Source of the DNA: Acidobacteriota bacterium
Lineage (GTDB): Bacteria > Acidobacteriota > Thermoanaerobaculia > Multivoradales > J023
DNA: 64,000 nt
Assembly: GCA_029263315.1 (NCBI GenBank)
Contig: JAJCXR010000012.1
Coordinates: 1 to 64,000 of the forward strand
Direction of reading: 5' to 3'
Positions 49,736 to 59,754 of this stretch are shown piece by piece. The position numbers were made by a program, and so were the translations under genes. Numbering within the stretch: the stretch's first letter is position 1; every line of letters begins with the position of its first letter. Under the pieces are notes generated by a model. The model made no database searches. It saw only the letters and a list, made by a program, of their open reading frames with translations, and was not told the origin of the DNA.

Positions 49736-50812
49736 ATGTCCAATGCCAAGCCATTTCGACCCGAGCATAAGATCCCCGTTGCCGTCCTGGGGGCCACCGG
49801 CAGTGTCGGCCAGCGTTTTGTCGCCCTGTTGACGGAGCACCCGTGGTTCGAGGTCGTCGCCCTCACCGCCTCCGAGCGCTCCGCCGGACGGCCCTATGGG
49901 GACGCTGTCCACTGGCTCCAGGAAACACCCCTACCGGCAGCCATTGCAGCCATGCAAGTGCTCCCCACGGCGGAGCCCCTGCCCTGTCGCCTGCTGTTTT
50001 CGGCCCTCGATACCTCCACCGCCGATGCCGTCGAAGGTCCCTTGGCCGACGCCGGGTATTTTGTCGTTTCGAACGCCAGTAGCCACCGCATGGATGCGGA
50101 CGTGCCGCTGATCGTGCCGGAGGTCAATGCCGAGCACTTGGAGCTGGTTCACCACCAGAATCGGCCCCACGGCGGCGCCATCGTCACCAACCCCAATTGC
50201 TCCACCATCGGCCTGGTGATGGCCCTCAAACCCTTGGCCGACGCCTTCGGCCTGGAGCAGGTCCATGTCGTCACCATGCAGGCCCTGTCCGGGGCGGGGG
50301 TGCCGGGGGTACCCAGCATGGCGGTGATCGACAATCTGGTGCCCTACATCGGCAACGAAGAGGACAAGCTCGAAACCGAGCCACTGAAAATACTGGGGCG
50401 TTACGGAGACGGCCGGATCGTGCCCACGGATTTGACCCTCAGCGCCCAGTGCAACCGAGTCGCCGTGCTCGACGGTCACACCGAGTGCATCTCCGTGCTG
50501 CTCGGCAAGCGGGCGTCCCAAGATGACGTCCGCGACGCCCTGCGGCGCTTCACCGCCCTACCGCAGGCCCTCGAGCTGCCGTCGGCACCGAGGCAGCCGA
50601 TCCACGTCACCGAGCGGGTCGATCGTCCACAGCCTCGCCTCGACCGCGGACGGGAAGCGGGCATGGCGGTGACGGTGGGACGCCTTCGCCCTTGCCCACT
50701 CTTCGATTTCAAGTTCGTGGCCCTTTCCCACAACACGTTGCGCGGTGCCGCCGGCGGCTCGATTCTGGTGGCCGAGATGGCGGTGGTGCAAGGTTTGGTG
50801 CCCGGTGGCTGA
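49736..50812 (+). CDS. asd: Aspartate-semialdehyde dehydrogenase
   Basis: The 358-residue enzyme reduces aspartyl phosphate to aspartate semialdehyde with NADPH. Motifs are the nucleotide loop 'VAVLGATGSVGQRFV', the catalytic Cys155 in 'TNPNCSTIGLVM', and the later substrate-binding region 'LSAQCNRVAVLDGHTE', whose His belongs to the active site. The length and the 'ASSHRMDADVPLIVPEVN' segment fit the fungal/archaeal-type ASADH branch rather than the E. coli type. It directly follows thrA on the same strand. Confidence 0.93.
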   Translation: MSNAKPFRPEHKIPVAVLGATGSVGQRFVALLTEHPWFEVVALTASERSAGRPYGDAVHWLQETPLPAAIAAMQVLPTAEPLPCRLLFSALDTSTADAVEGPLADAGYFVVSNASSHRMDADVPLIVPEVNAEHLELVHHQNRPHGGAIVTNPNCSTIGLVMALKPLADAFGLEQVHVVTMQALSGAGVPGVPSMAVIDNLVPYIGNEEDKLETEPLKILGRYGDGRIVPTDLTLSAQCNRVAVLDGHTECISVLLGKRASQDDVRDALRRFTALPQALELPSAPRQPIHVTERVDRPQPRLDRGREAGMAVTVGRLRPCPLFDFKFVALSHNTLRGAAGGSILVAEMAVVQGLVPGG

Positions 50813-50841
50813 GCACAACGCGGGCTGCTAAGCTGGAATCT

Positions 50842-51342
50842 ATGGACGCCAAACTGACTTTTTGGACCTACGCCCTCATCCTCATGACGGCCATGATCAC
50901 CATGGGCCTGGTGGGCTGGCGTCAGATCCGTCGCAACGACATTCGCCGACATCGACGCTCGATGCAGATCGCCATCGCCCTGTTCTTCACCTTCATTGCT
51001 TCCTACCTCCTCAAGCTCCGTTTCCTCGGGCGAGAGGACTTCGATCGCTGGTCCGCTGCCGACATCACCGTCTTGAGGATTCACGAAACCTTTGTGCTGC
51101 TCCTCTTCCTCTGCGGTCTCGCAGCCCGTTGGCTGGCCCACCGCATGGAGACCTCCACCGCCAACCGCCAAGTGATCGCTCGACGACATCGCCTGGCAGG
51201 CCGTACGGCTTTGATCTCCGGCATCCTGGCCTTGCTGACCGCAGGGGTCGTCTTGTTGAGTATGTTTCGGCGTAGCTCGGAGTTGACGGCGGTCTGGCAC
51301 CCGAGCCATACCGCCAGGGGTGCGATCGCCAGCCTACGATGA
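50842..51342 (+). CDS. DUF420-like four-helix membrane protein
   Basis: The 166-residue protein has four hydrophobic segments (about 7-27, 42-61, 82-100, 126-145) separated by short His/Arg-rich loops ('RRNDIRRHRRSMQIAIAL', 'IARRHRLAGRTALIS'). This layout, with a His after helix 1 and after helix 3, resembles DUF420/YozB proteins, some of which assist cytochrome oxidase assembly. No oxidase gene is nearby, so I only note the resemblance. The ATG at 50842 is chosen because the frame upstream lies inside asd. Its end overlaps the ABC exporter ATG (ATGA). Confidence 0.65.
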   Translation: MDAKLTFWTYALILMTAMITMGLVGWRQIRRNDIRRHRRSMQIAIALFFTFIASYLLKLRFLGREDFDRWSAADITVLRIHETFVLLLFLCGLAARWLAHRMETSTANRQVIARRHRLAGRTALISGILALLTAGVVLLSMFRRSSELTAVWHPSHTARGAIASLR

Positions 51343-53084
51343 AAAAGCTAGCTCCCCTTCTGCCCTATTTCAAGCCCTGCCGCCGCAGCTTGATCGGCGG
51401 CATTCTCTGCGTCGCAGGAACGGCGGCCCTCGGCCTGACGGCGCCGATCATCATCGGTCGGGCCATCGACGCCATGGCCACCGACATCACCCGTCAACGG
51501 TTGGTGCTCTACGGCGTCCTTCTGGTGGGGCTCATTCTGGCGCAAGGTATTTTTCGCTATGGTCAGCGCATGATCCTGGTGACCATGAGCCGCCGTATCG
51601 AGCTCAACCTGCGCAACGACTTCTTCGCCCACCTGGAGAAGCTGCACATGGGCTTCTTCCAACGCAGCTCCACCGGCGACTTGATGGCGCGGGCCACCAA
51701 TGATCTGAATGCGGTGCGACTGCTCTGCGGCCCGGCGATCATGTACGCCACCAACACCGTCATCACCGGTATCGCCGCCGTCACGTTGATGAGCCGAGTG
51801 CATGGCGGCCTGACCTTGGTGGCGGTATGCATTCTGCCCTTGACCGCGATTGTGACGCGGGTCTTCGGCAAGCGCATCCACGTGCTGTTCAATGACGTGC
51901 AAGAGCATTTCTCGACCCTATCGACCCAAGTGCAGCAAAATCTCTCCGGCGCCCGGGTGGTGCGAGCCTATGCCCAGGAGGAAGCCGAGGAAGCATCCTT
52001 CGCCGAAGTCAGCAAGGAGTATGTCGAACGCAATCGTCAGCTGACGCGATGGAATGCGGGCTTCTCCCCGCTGCTGCATTTGATGGTCGGGTTGGGTTTC
52101 GCCGCCGTCTTGATCTACGGTGGACACCTGATGATCCAAGGGGTGATCACCGTCGGTGAGTTCGTCACCTTCGACCTCTTTTTTGGTGAGCTCGTATGGC
52201 CGATGATCGCCATCGGCTGGGTGATCAACTTGACGGAGAGGGGCACCGCCTCGATGGCCCGGATCCAGCAGGTGCTCGACGAAGAGCCGGAGATCCGCGA
52301 CCACCCGTCGGTCCGCAGCCCGGGCATCCCGTTGGCCGGGTCCATCGAGCTACGCTCGCTGCATTTCTCCTACGGAGTCGATCAACCCGAGGTGCTCTGC
52401 GATTTGCATTTGAGCGCCTCGGCGGGGGAAACCGTTGCCATCGTCGGTCGAACGGGGGCCGGCAAGAGCACCCTGCTGGCCTTGATCCCAAGACTCTTCG
52501 AGCCCCCGCGGGGGCAGATTTTTGTCGATGGCATCGATATCCTCGACTGGCCCCTGAAGGAGATGCGCGGCGCTTTGGCCATGGTGCCTCAGGAGACCTT
52601 TCTCTTCTCGGCCAGCCTGCGGGACAACATCGCCTTCGGCAAACCCGATGCCTCGGACGACGACATCCGCCATGCCGCCGGCCTGGCGGACCTCAACGCC
52701 GACCTCTCGGACTTCCCCCAAGGGCTCGATACCCTGGTGGGGGAACGGGGTATCACCCTGTCCGGGGGGCAGAAACAACGGGTGGCCCTGGCCCGAGCTT
52801 TGCTCTGCGAGCCGCGCATCCTACTGCTCGACGACTGCCTCTCGGCCGTCGATTCCCAGACCGAAGCTCGCATCCTCAGCAACTTGCGAAGCGTCTTCAA
52901 AGGTCGTACCGTGTTCTTCGTCACCCATCGCGTGTCGGCAGCACAGACGGCGGACCAGATCATCGTTCTGGACGACGGCAAGATCATCGAACGGGGGCAC
53001 CACCGGGATCTGCTGCAAGACGAGGGTATCTATGCCGATCTGGCCCTACGCCAACAGCTGGAAGAAGAGCTGGCCGCGGTCTGA
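51339..53084 (+). CDS. ABC exporter half-transporter (MdlA-like)
   Basis: The 581-residue type-IV ABC exporter has six N-terminal membrane helices (about 15-300) and one ATPase domain: Walker A 'VGRTGAGKSTLLALI', signature 'TLSGGQKQRVALARALL', Walker B 'RILLLDDCLSAVDSQTE'. After Walker B the residue that is normally catalytic Glu is Asp. This is the mark of the degenerate half in heterodimeric exporters such as MdlA-MdlB or TM287/288. The expected partner with an intact Glu is not next to it. The ATG overlaps the DUF420-like gene's stop, so the two are coupled. Substrate unknown. Confidence 0.88.
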   Translation: MKKLAPLLPYFKPCRRSLIGGILCVAGTAALGLTAPIIIGRAIDAMATDITRQRLVLYGVLLVGLILAQGIFRYGQRMILVTMSRRIELNLRNDFFAHLEKLHMGFFQRSSTGDLMARATNDLNAVRLLCGPAIMYATNTVITGIAAVTLMSRVHGGLTLVAVCILPLTAIVTRVFGKRIHVLFNDVQEHFSTLSTQVQQNLSGARVVRAYAQEEAEEASFAEVSKEYVERNRQLTRWNAGFSPLLHLMVGLGFAAVLIYGGHLMIQGVITVGEFVTFDLFFGELVWPMIAIGWVINLTERGTASMARIQQVLDEEPEIRDHPSVRSPGIPLAGSIELRSLHFSYGVDQPEVLCDLHLSASAGETVAIVGRTGAGKSTLLALIPRLFEPPRGQIFVDGIDILDWPLKEMRGALAMVPQETFLFSASLRDNIAFGKPDASDDDIRHAAGLADLNADLSDFPQGLDTLVGERGITLSGGQKQRVALARALLCEPRILLLDDCLSAVDSQTEARILSNLRSVFKGRTVFFVTHRVSAAQTADQIIVLDDGKIIERGHHRDLLQDEGIYADLALRQQLEEELAAV

Positions 53085-53154
53085 CACCTCGCCGTCCGGC
53101 TCGTCGCACGGCTCGGGCTCGCCACGCCGCCAACCATCCGAAGGAGAAACCACC

Positions 53155-56100
53155 ATGCCGCGGACTTGTCTCATAGCCCTCTTGTCGTTGCTCTGCACCG
53201 TCGTCTCCCCTCCTCCCATCGAGGCGAACCGTGCGTCCAAGAAGGCGCAGGCCACGGGGACCTCAGAGGCTGAGGCAACACCCTACGACGGTTTCCTGGA
53301 GTCCCTGGAATGGCGCCAGGTGGGGCCCTTCCGCGGCGGGCGATCGGCGGCGGTCACCGGTTTGCCCAACCATCCCGACACCTATTACTTCGGCGCCACC
53401 GGTGGCGGCGTCTGGAAAACCCTCGACGGCGGCCGCACTTGGAGCAATATTTCCGACGGCAGCTTCGGCGGCTCCATCGGTGCCGTGGCGGTCTCGACCT
53501 GGGACCCCAACGTCATCTATGTGGGCGGCGGCGAAAAAACGGTGCGCGGCAATGTTTCCCACGGTGACGGCATCTGGAAGTCCCTGGATGCCGGCAAGAC
53601 CTGGCGTCACATGGGTTTGGCCGACAGCCATCATGTGCCTCGTATCCGCATTCATCCCCGGGACCCTGACTTGGTCTACGTGGCTGCCCTGGGCCACCTG
53701 TATGGTCCCAACGACGAGCGGGGAGTCTTTCGCAGCCGCGACGGTGGCGACACCTGGGAGAAAATTCTCTTCGTCAACGCCGACGCGGGAGCCGTCGACC
53801 TGGCGATGGACCCCTCCAACCCGCGTATTCTCTATGCCTCCTTCTGGCGCCTCCGCCGCACCCCCTACAGCCTGGAATCCGGCGGTGAGGGCTCGGGCCT
53901 GTGGAAGAGCACCGACGGCGGCGACAGCTGGCAGGAGCTGACCGACAACCCGGGGCTACCGGCAGCCCCCATCGGCATCAGCGGCATCACCGTGTCCCCC
54001 AGCCGACCCGACAATCTCTACGCCATCGTCGAAGCTTCCCAAGGCGGAGTATTCCGTTCCCGCGACGCCGGTGCCACCTGGGAAAAGACCAACGATGAGC
54101 GCAAGCTCAGGCAACGGGCTTGGTACTACACCCGCATCTATGCCGATCCGCTGGACGAGGAGGCCGTCTATGTGCTCAACGTGCGTTTTCACCGCTCCAA
54201 GGACGGCGGCCGGAGCTTCCAGCGCATCTCGACCCCGCACGGTGACAACCACGATCTGTGGATCGATCCGGCGGACCCACGGCGCATGATCGAAGCCAAC
54301 GATGGCGGCGCCAACGTCAGCTATGACGGCGGCAAGACTTGGTCGCCGCAGGACAATCAACCGACGGCTCAGATGTATCGGGTGTCGACCGACAACGCCT
54401 TTCCCTACCGCCTCCTAGGCGGCCAGCAGGACAACTCCACGGTGCGTATCCGCTCACGCTCGGCCTTCGGCTCGGCCATCGGCACGCGGGACTGGGGGCC
54501 CACGGCGGGGGGCGAGAGCGGTCATGTGGTGGCCAAACCCGACGACCCCGAGATCGTCTACGGTGGCTCCTACGGCGGTTTTCTGACCCGCTTCGATCAC
54601 CGCACGGGGGAGCGGCGGGCGGTCAACGTGTGGCCGGACGATCCCATGGGCTGGGGGGCCGCCGAGCTCACCTATCGCTTTCAATGGAATTTTCCCATCT
54701 TCTTCTCCCCCCACGATCCAAATCGACTTTACGCCGCCGCCAACGTGCTCTTCACCAGCACCGACGAAGGCCAAAGCTGGCAGGCCATCAGCCCTGACTT
54801 GACGCGCAACGACGCTTCGAAGATGGGGCCCTCCGGTGGACCGATCACCAAGGACAATACCAGCGTCGAGTACTACGGCACCCTCTTCGCTGCCTTGGAA
54901 TCACCCCACGAAGCGGGGGTCCTGTGGGTTGGCTCCGATGACGGTAGGGTGCATCGCAGCACCGACGGTGGCACGGCTTGGAGCGAGATCACCCCCTCCG
55001 GGCTACCCCAATGGGCACAAATCAACGACTTGGTGGCGCATCCCTTCGACAAAGAGGGCGTCTACTTGGCGGCCACCGCATACAAGCTGGACGATTTTCG
55101 CCCCTACCTCTTCAAGACAACGGATGGCGGCGCCAGTTGGCAGGAGATCACCGACGGTATCGCCGAGCATCATTTCACCCGTGCCATCGAGGCCGACGAC
55201 GTACGCCAAGGCCTACTCTTCGCCGGCACCGAGCGCGGTGTCTATGTGTCGTTCGACGATGGAGGTGCCTGGCACCCGCTGCCCGGCCTGCCCATCGTGC
55301 CGGTGACCGACCTGGCAATGGCCCAAGGCGACTTGGTGGTCGCCACCCAGGGCCGCGGTTACTGGATCCTCGACGATCTCGCCCTGCTTCGTCAGATCGA
55401 GCCCGACGACCTGCAGCAGGACTTGGTGCTCTTCGAGCCACGACCCAGCTATCGTCTCGGCAACGGAAGGGCCGAGGACGCGGGTCATCGGGGCACCAAC
55501 CCACGTAACGGCGCAGTTTTTCGTTTTTGGCTGTCGGAGGCCTTGGCTGCCGGAGATGGGGAGGAGCCGACAGCTGTCCGCCTCGAAATCTTCGATCCCG
55601 CGGGCGAATCGATCCGCAGCTTTGTCACGGCGCCCAAGCCAGAGGGCGACGCAGATGACGAAGCCGACGACGACGATGACAAAGCCGATCACCTCGGTGA
55701 CGTCAAAGCCGGGCTCAATCTGTTCACCTGGGACCTCCGGTATCCCGCCGCGGAAGACTTCGAGGGCATGATCCTGTGGAACCGCGACTTGCAGGGGCCG
55801 AGGGCCCTGCCCGGCACCTATCGGGCCGTCATGACGGCCGGTGAGGAGAGCCAAGAAACCACTTTCGAGGTGCTGGCCGATCCACGGTCCAGTGTCACAG
55901 CGGAGGCGCTGCGGGCACAATTCGACTTCATGTTGGCGGTGCGAGATCGCCTCACCGAGGTGCACGGCGAGATCGGTACGATTCGTCGAACGCGCCAACA
56001 GGTGGAGGCCGTCGCCAAGCGCCTGGCCGACGACGAAACCTCGGCCCCCGTGGTGGAGGCGGCCGAGGCGTTGAACGAGGCCATGACCGAGATCGAGAAG

Positions 56101-56379
56101 GCCCTCTACCAGACGGAGAGTCGGAGCTCGCAGGATCCGCTCAACTTTCCGATCCGCCTCAACGACAAGCTGGCCGCGCTCCTCGGCCTTGCCGACTTCG
56201 GCGACTACCCACCTACGGCATCGATGCTCGCCGTTCGTCAACAGCTCGACCAAGCCATCGACGAGCAGCTCGAGGCGCTGAGGGCGGTGTGGCGGAACGA
56301 TCTCGAAGCCTTCAATGAGCTCGCCAAGGAGCATGGAATTCCCTTGGTAGCTCCTGCGGTGTCGCCCCCCGGCGACTGA
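53155..56379 (+). CDS. Large secreted VPS10/BNR-type propeller protein
   Basis: The 1074-residue protein has a signal peptide (about 1-24, 'CLIALLSLLCTVVSPPPIEA') and then many sortilin/VPS10-type Asp-box blades: 'GGVWKTLDGGRTWSNISDG', 'GIWKSLDAGKTWRHM', 'GVFRSRDGGDTWEKI', 'GLWKSTDGGDSWQEL' and others to about residue 730. A beta-domain, an Asp-rich linker (about 830-845) and a C-terminal helical part follow. Family members are annotated as glycosyl hydrolases or glycosidase-like but the activity is rarely shown. Start ATG 53155 is supported by AAGGAG; the long frame upstream is inside the ABC gene. Extracytoplasmic binding or hydrolysis is likely. Confidence 0.85.
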   Translation: MPRTCLIALLSLLCTVVSPPPIEANRASKKAQATGTSEAEATPYDGFLESLEWRQVGPFRGGRSAAVTGLPNHPDTYYFGATGGGVWKTLDGGRTWSNISDGSFGGSIGAVAVSTWDPNVIYVGGGEKTVRGNVSHGDGIWKSLDAGKTWRHMGLADSHHVPRIRIHPRDPDLVYVAALGHLYGPNDERGVFRSRDGGDTWEKILFVNADAGAVDLAMDPSNPRILYASFWRLRRTPYSLESGGEGSGLWKSTDGGDSWQELTDNPGLPAAPIGISGITVSPSRPDNLYAIVEASQGGVFRSRDAGATWEKTNDERKLRQRAWYYTRIYADPLDEEAVYVLNVRFHRSKDGGRSFQRISTPHGDNHDLWIDPADPRRMIEANDGGANVSYDGGKTWSPQDNQPTAQMYRVSTDNAFPYRLLGGQQDNSTVRIRSRSAFGSAIGTRDWGPTAGGESGHVVAKPDDPEIVYGGSYGGFLTRFDHRTGERRAVNVWPDDPMGWGAAELTYRFQWNFPIFFSPHDPNRLYAAANVLFTSTDEGQSWQAISPDLTRNDASKMGPSGGPITKDNTSVEYYGTLFAALESPHEAGVLWVGSDDGRVHRSTDGGTAWSEITPSGLPQWAQINDLVAHPFDKEGVYLAATAYKLDDFRPYLFKTTDGGASWQEITDGIAEHHFTRAIEADDVRQGLLFAGTERGVYVSFDDGGAWHPLPGLPIVPVTDLAMAQGDLVVATQGRGYWILDDLALLRQIEPDDLQQDLVLFEPRPSYRLGNGRAEDAGHRGTNPRNGAVFRFWLSEALAAGDGEEPTAVRLEIFDPAGESIRSFVTAPKPEGDADDEADDDDDKADHLGDVKAGLNLFTWDLRYPAAEDFEGMILWNRDLQGPRALPGTYRAVMTAGEESQETTFEVLADPRSSVTAEALRAQFDFMLAVRDRLTEVHGEIGTIRRTRQQVEAVAKRLADDETSAPVVEAAEALNEAMTEIEKALYQTESRSSQDPLNFPIRLNDKLAALLGLADFGDYPPTASMLAVRQQLDQAIDEQLEALRAVWRNDLEAFNELAKEHGIPLVAPAVSPPGD

Positions 56380-56624
56380 CGTCGGTGCAGCTAGTTAGCT
56401 CCCGTCCCGTTTGCCGAAATTGGTGCTAGCGGGAGGCCCTTCGCGCGAGCACGGACGGAGTGCTGTCTGAGCCGTAGGGCCTAGGGAACGGGATCAAACC
56501 TTGATACAAAGGGATTTAGGTCAAAACGTCAGCGTTGGGGCGAGTTTGCGGAGGCGGCGCGCAGCCGAAGGGCTCCCGCCCCGCATTGCTCTCTTGGGTG
56601 AACACTAGTTATTGTGACGGGCCC
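56380..56624. other. Intergenic region between convergent genes
   Basis: 245 bases with no supported gene. The region is moderately rich in short inverted segments, for example near 56404-56420 and 56440-56460, but no hairpin with a T run and no clear promoter was found. Confidence 0.3.
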
Positions 56625-58409
56625 TTAGTGCGTTTCCCCCGCCAAGGTGGTTTGCGCCTCCGGTTGGGCAATCAGGGTGGTCGCCTCGGTGTCGCCCACT
56701 TCATCGCGAACACCCACCGCCAGCATGTGTTTCCCCGGATTCATTTCCAGGGTCATTTGATGGCCGAATACCCTGGTCTGCCCTTCGGTGGCCTCCAAGT
56801 GATGGCGGGGCACCCGGATATCGACCTGGATCGACTCGATGGCCGAAGGTTGGCCGGAGGAGTCCCGTGCACCGACATGGATCGAAACCCGCCCTTCATA
56901 GTGGCCATTCACCGGCGAGAGCACCAGGTTCTCCATCGGTATCTTGACCAAGATCGGTAGCCGCTGGTGTCCGTGATCGTCGAGTTGGGCGGTGGCTAGA
57001 TCGACCGTGACACCGAGTGGATTCTCCGTCGTTTCGTGCACCAAGGTCGCCAAGGTGCGGTCCTCCATGCTCTGTAAGGCACTGCGGGCGGCATGCTGAG
57101 CGCGATGGCGAACCTCGCCGCTCGGCACTTTGACTCGAACCACCAGCCGACGATGATCGTCGCTCGACTTGGAAGGCCGCGGCAAGAAACCGAGGGTGTA
57201 GTGGTCTCGCAAATCCCTTCGCAGGCGCTCGAAACCTTCTTCGAGACCCTCCGGCGCCGCGACGGCAAATCCCCCCGTGGCCTTGGCGAGCTCGGCGAGC
57301 AACAAGGTGCCATCCGCCGCCCCGGCGTCGGCGATGCCCGGCGCCAGCGAAGGATCCGTCGGCGCATCTCCGGGGTGTAGGGCATAGAAAGTGATGCGTT
57401 GGGAGCTGGCCTCGGCCCCGAGGCGACGGAAAGCTCGGGCGGCGTTGTAGCTTCCGGTTTCCCTCACCGCTGCATTGGTGATCCTGGCCCTCTCGAAATA
57501 CGCTTTGATGCCGCGGCGGACGGCCGGATCTTCAATCGACATGTGGCGCGGGTCGGCAAGAAAGTAGAACTGGCTCTGCCAAGCCCGCGAAAGTGCTTCG
57601 CCGGACTGCAGCGCCAAGGTGTCGCTGACAAAGACGACCCACTTCTGGCCACGCACCCCCGCCAAGGTAGAGAAGAACCCCTGCAGAGTGTCCAAGGTCC
57701 TGAAGGCGCTGCCGGCATGGCGCTGGGTGTAATGGTCGATCCGCTTCAGGAGAGACTGGGCACGGGCCGCCGCAGCGTTGAGCCCTTCCTCTCCGTTTAT
57801 CGCACCGGAAGGCTCCGGGGCGAGGGACGTGGCCGTCAGGTCCCGCAAAATGGCATCCCGCTCATAGGCGGCCGAGCCTTGGCGTGGTTGCCCGGCAGCA
57901 GCCAGCTCCATAAGGGTGTCGCGAACGCGGTCCGAGCTGTCGGTGAATCGTTGCTCGATGTTGATGCCACCGTCGAAGCTCGCCACCATCGCCACATCCC
58001 CAGGGCGCATGGCTTGCGACACCAGCTGGCTGAGGTGGCGCAGGGCTGACGCCCTTTGCTCGGGTCGCAAGCTCAATTGATCGACCATGAGCACTAAGCG
58101 GGTGGCACCCTCGGCGGTCGCCTCAGCCCCCTGGGAATCCCAAGAGCTCGGATGACGGGGAACACCATCCTCCACGGCATAGAAGCTGGACACTTCCACC
58201 GGCTGCCCCTCTTCGAGCACCCGGAAGTCGCCGGCCGACAAGCCGCGCAATGGATTGCCGTCGACATCTTCCACAAAAACATCCACCATCACCTTCCCCG
58301 CGCTGTCCTTGGCGGCAACGCCGGGTGGCGATACGTCCCCCGCCGCCGCCGGGAGGCGGCCCAAGAGACTCAGAATTCCGTAGAGGGCGACGATCGACGC
58401 CAAACGCAT
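56625..58409 (-). CDS. Secreted VWFA-related protein (acidobacterial type)
   Basis: The 594-residue protein has a signal peptide (about 1-23), a beta-sandwich 'VDVFVEDVDGNPLRGLSAGDFRVLEEG' (about 42-70), and a von Willebrand factor A-like domain from about 100 to 400. It then has a C-terminal region with 'HYTLGFLPRPSKSSDDHRRLVVRVK'. This order is that of the VWFA-related proteins common in Acidobacteria. The metal-adhesion motif D-x-S-x-S is replaced by 'VDQLSLRPEQ', so metal binding is doubtful. Probably an extracytoplasmic adhesion or assembly protein. No operon partner. Confidence 0.82.
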   Translation of the reverse strand: MRLASIVALYGILSLLGRLPAAAGDVSPPGVAAKDSAGKVMVDVFVEDVDGNPLRGLSAGDFRVLEEGQPVEVSSFYAVEDGVPRHPSSWDSQGAEATAEGATRLVLMVDQLSLRPEQRASALRHLSQLVSQAMRPGDVAMVASFDGGINIEQRFTDSSDRVRDTLMELAAAGQPRQGSAAYERDAILRDLTATSLAPEPSGAINGEEGLNAAAARAQSLLKRIDHYTQRHAGSAFRTLDTLQGFFSTLAGVRGQKWVVFVSDTLALQSGEALSRAWQSQFYFLADPRHMSIEDPAVRRGIKAYFERARITNAAVRETGSYNAARAFRRLGAEASSQRITFYALHPGDAPTDPSLAPGIADAGAADGTLLLAELAKATGGFAVAAPEGLEEGFERLRRDLRDHYTLGFLPRPSKSSDDHRRLVVRVKVPSGEVRHRAQHAARSALQSMEDRTLATLVHETTENPLGVTVDLATAQLDDHGHQRLPILVKIPMENLVLSPVNGHYEGRVSIHVGARDSSGQPSAIESIQVDIRVPRHHLEATEGQTRVFGHQMTLEMNPGKHMLAVGVRDEVGDTEATTLIAQPEAQTTLAGETH

Positions 58410-58565
58410 GGTAGCTCCTCGGTTGAACCAACAGGAGCCACCAATTTACTGTGCCTAGGCGACCTGCGCACGCCGAGCCATCCCCGCCCTCGGACCGTTC
58501 GTCACCCGGGCGGCGCCCCGAGACGGCGGTTCGAGGCGGCGTAACGATCCGGCGTCCCGAGACTT

Positions 58566-59351
58566 TTAGTCTCCGAGCTCCATGCCCATGACATGGAAAC
58601 CGCTGTCGACGTACACCGTCTCGCCGGTAATGCCACCGGACATGGGCGAGAGCAAGAAGAGTCCGAGGTTCCCTACGTCGTTCTGATCGGCATTGCGTCG
58701 CAGGGGTGAGATGCTGGCCGCTTTCTTGTACATCTTCATGAAGCCGGGGATGCTGCGAGCGGCGATGGTCTTCATGGGACCGGCTGAAATCGCATTGATC
58801 CTCACCCCCTGCCCCCCCAAGTCATAGGCCAAATAGCGAACACTGGACTCCAGGGCGCTCTTGGCGACCCCCATCACGTTGTACTTGGGAACAACTTTCT
58901 CCGCCGCGTAGTAAGACAACGTCACCATCGCCGCATCTTCGCTGAACAAGGGCTCGGCATGGCGAGCGATCGCCACCAGCGAATAGGCGGAGACTTCGAG
59001 GGCGGTGACCCAGTCGTCGCGGGTGGTTTCGACGTAGCGACCGTCCATGGCAGCCCGTGGAGCAAAGGCGATGGCATGCACCAAGTAGTCGATTTGTCCC
59101 CATGCGGTGGTGAGGTCAGCGAACATCGAGGCCAACTCGTTCTCTTGCGTCACATCGACTTGGTAAAGGCGGCTACTGGGAATATCAGCCGTCAGTTTCT
59201 CGAGCTCGCCCTGGAGGCGCTCCCCTTGATAACTGAAAGCCAGATCAGCGCCTGCCTCGTGCAGCTTGCTGGCGATCGACCAGCCTAGGCTGCGGGCATT
59301 GGTCACCCCCATGATGAGGGCGCGTTTTCCTGAAAGGTTGATTTCGATCAT
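58566..59351 (-). CDS. fabI: Enoyl-ACP reductase (NADH), FabI type
   Basis: The 261-residue short-chain dehydrogenase completes each round of fatty acid elongation. It has the FabI nucleotide pattern 'ALIMGVTNARSLGWSIA' and the catalytic Tyr157 and Lys164 of Y-x6-K in 'KYNVMGVAKSALE', with the accessory Tyr147 upstream. 'GPMKTIAARSIPGF' is the substrate loop. The ATG at 59351 gives the standard length; the extended frame lacks family features, and no strong ribosome binding site was seen. Single gene. Length and the conserved triad leave little doubt. Confidence 0.94.
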   Translation of the reverse strand: MIEINLSGKRALIMGVTNARSLGWSIASKLHEAGADLAFSYQGERLQGELEKLTADIPSSRLYQVDVTQENELASMFADLTTAWGQIDYLVHAIAFAPRAAMDGRYVETTRDDWVTALEVSAYSLVAIARHAEPLFSEDAAMVTLSYYAAEKVVPKYNVMGVAKSALESSVRYLAYDLGGQGVRINAISAGPMKTIAARSIPGFMKMYKKAASISPLRRNADQNDVGNLGLFLLSPMSGGITGETVYVDSGFHVMGMELGD

Positions 59352-59754
59352 AGGGTGGAATTCTAGCGGGTTCCTGTCGGAACCCACAAGGCGGCTCACG
59401 GGCCGAAAGCCGATGATCGCGAAGTCTTTTGACTCAATCCTCAGCTTTCGGCTCATCGAGGCGGCTAGCAGGCTCGATGCGATCGACACAGCCGTGCCCA
59501 AGCTCTGGGACTTCGGCATCGCCCATATCCGCAATGACTTGTATCGTCGCCGAACCGGCTTCCCCAATATCGCCGGAGCCCGAAGCCTGAATCGACATCG
59601 CGTCCAACCGTCCCGCTCGGGGCACTGTTAGAGTAGCCCTCACGCTCTTTCGAGAATAGTGCCAGGACCCCGCCACTTTCTGACGACGCCAGGCACATAT
59701 TGAATCTCAGAAAGATGTCAGGGAACACCAAAGCTTGCATTGCAACGTCGCGAG
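59352..59754. other. Intergenic region without a supported gene
   Basis: About 400 bases between fabI and the AAA gene. Several short frames exist on both strands, but none has a recognisable family, a good ribosome binding site and plausible composition together. Base composition becomes less GC-rich towards 59750. Confidence 0.35.

Noticed and set aside
56380..56624. A structured RNA gene between the propeller and VWFA genes
   Set aside because: Only short scattered complementarity was seen, with no promoter, T run or known RNA motif.
59434..59676. A small minus-strand gene upstream of the AAA gene
   Set aside because: No ribosome binding site and no recognisable family; it competes with equally long frames in other phases.
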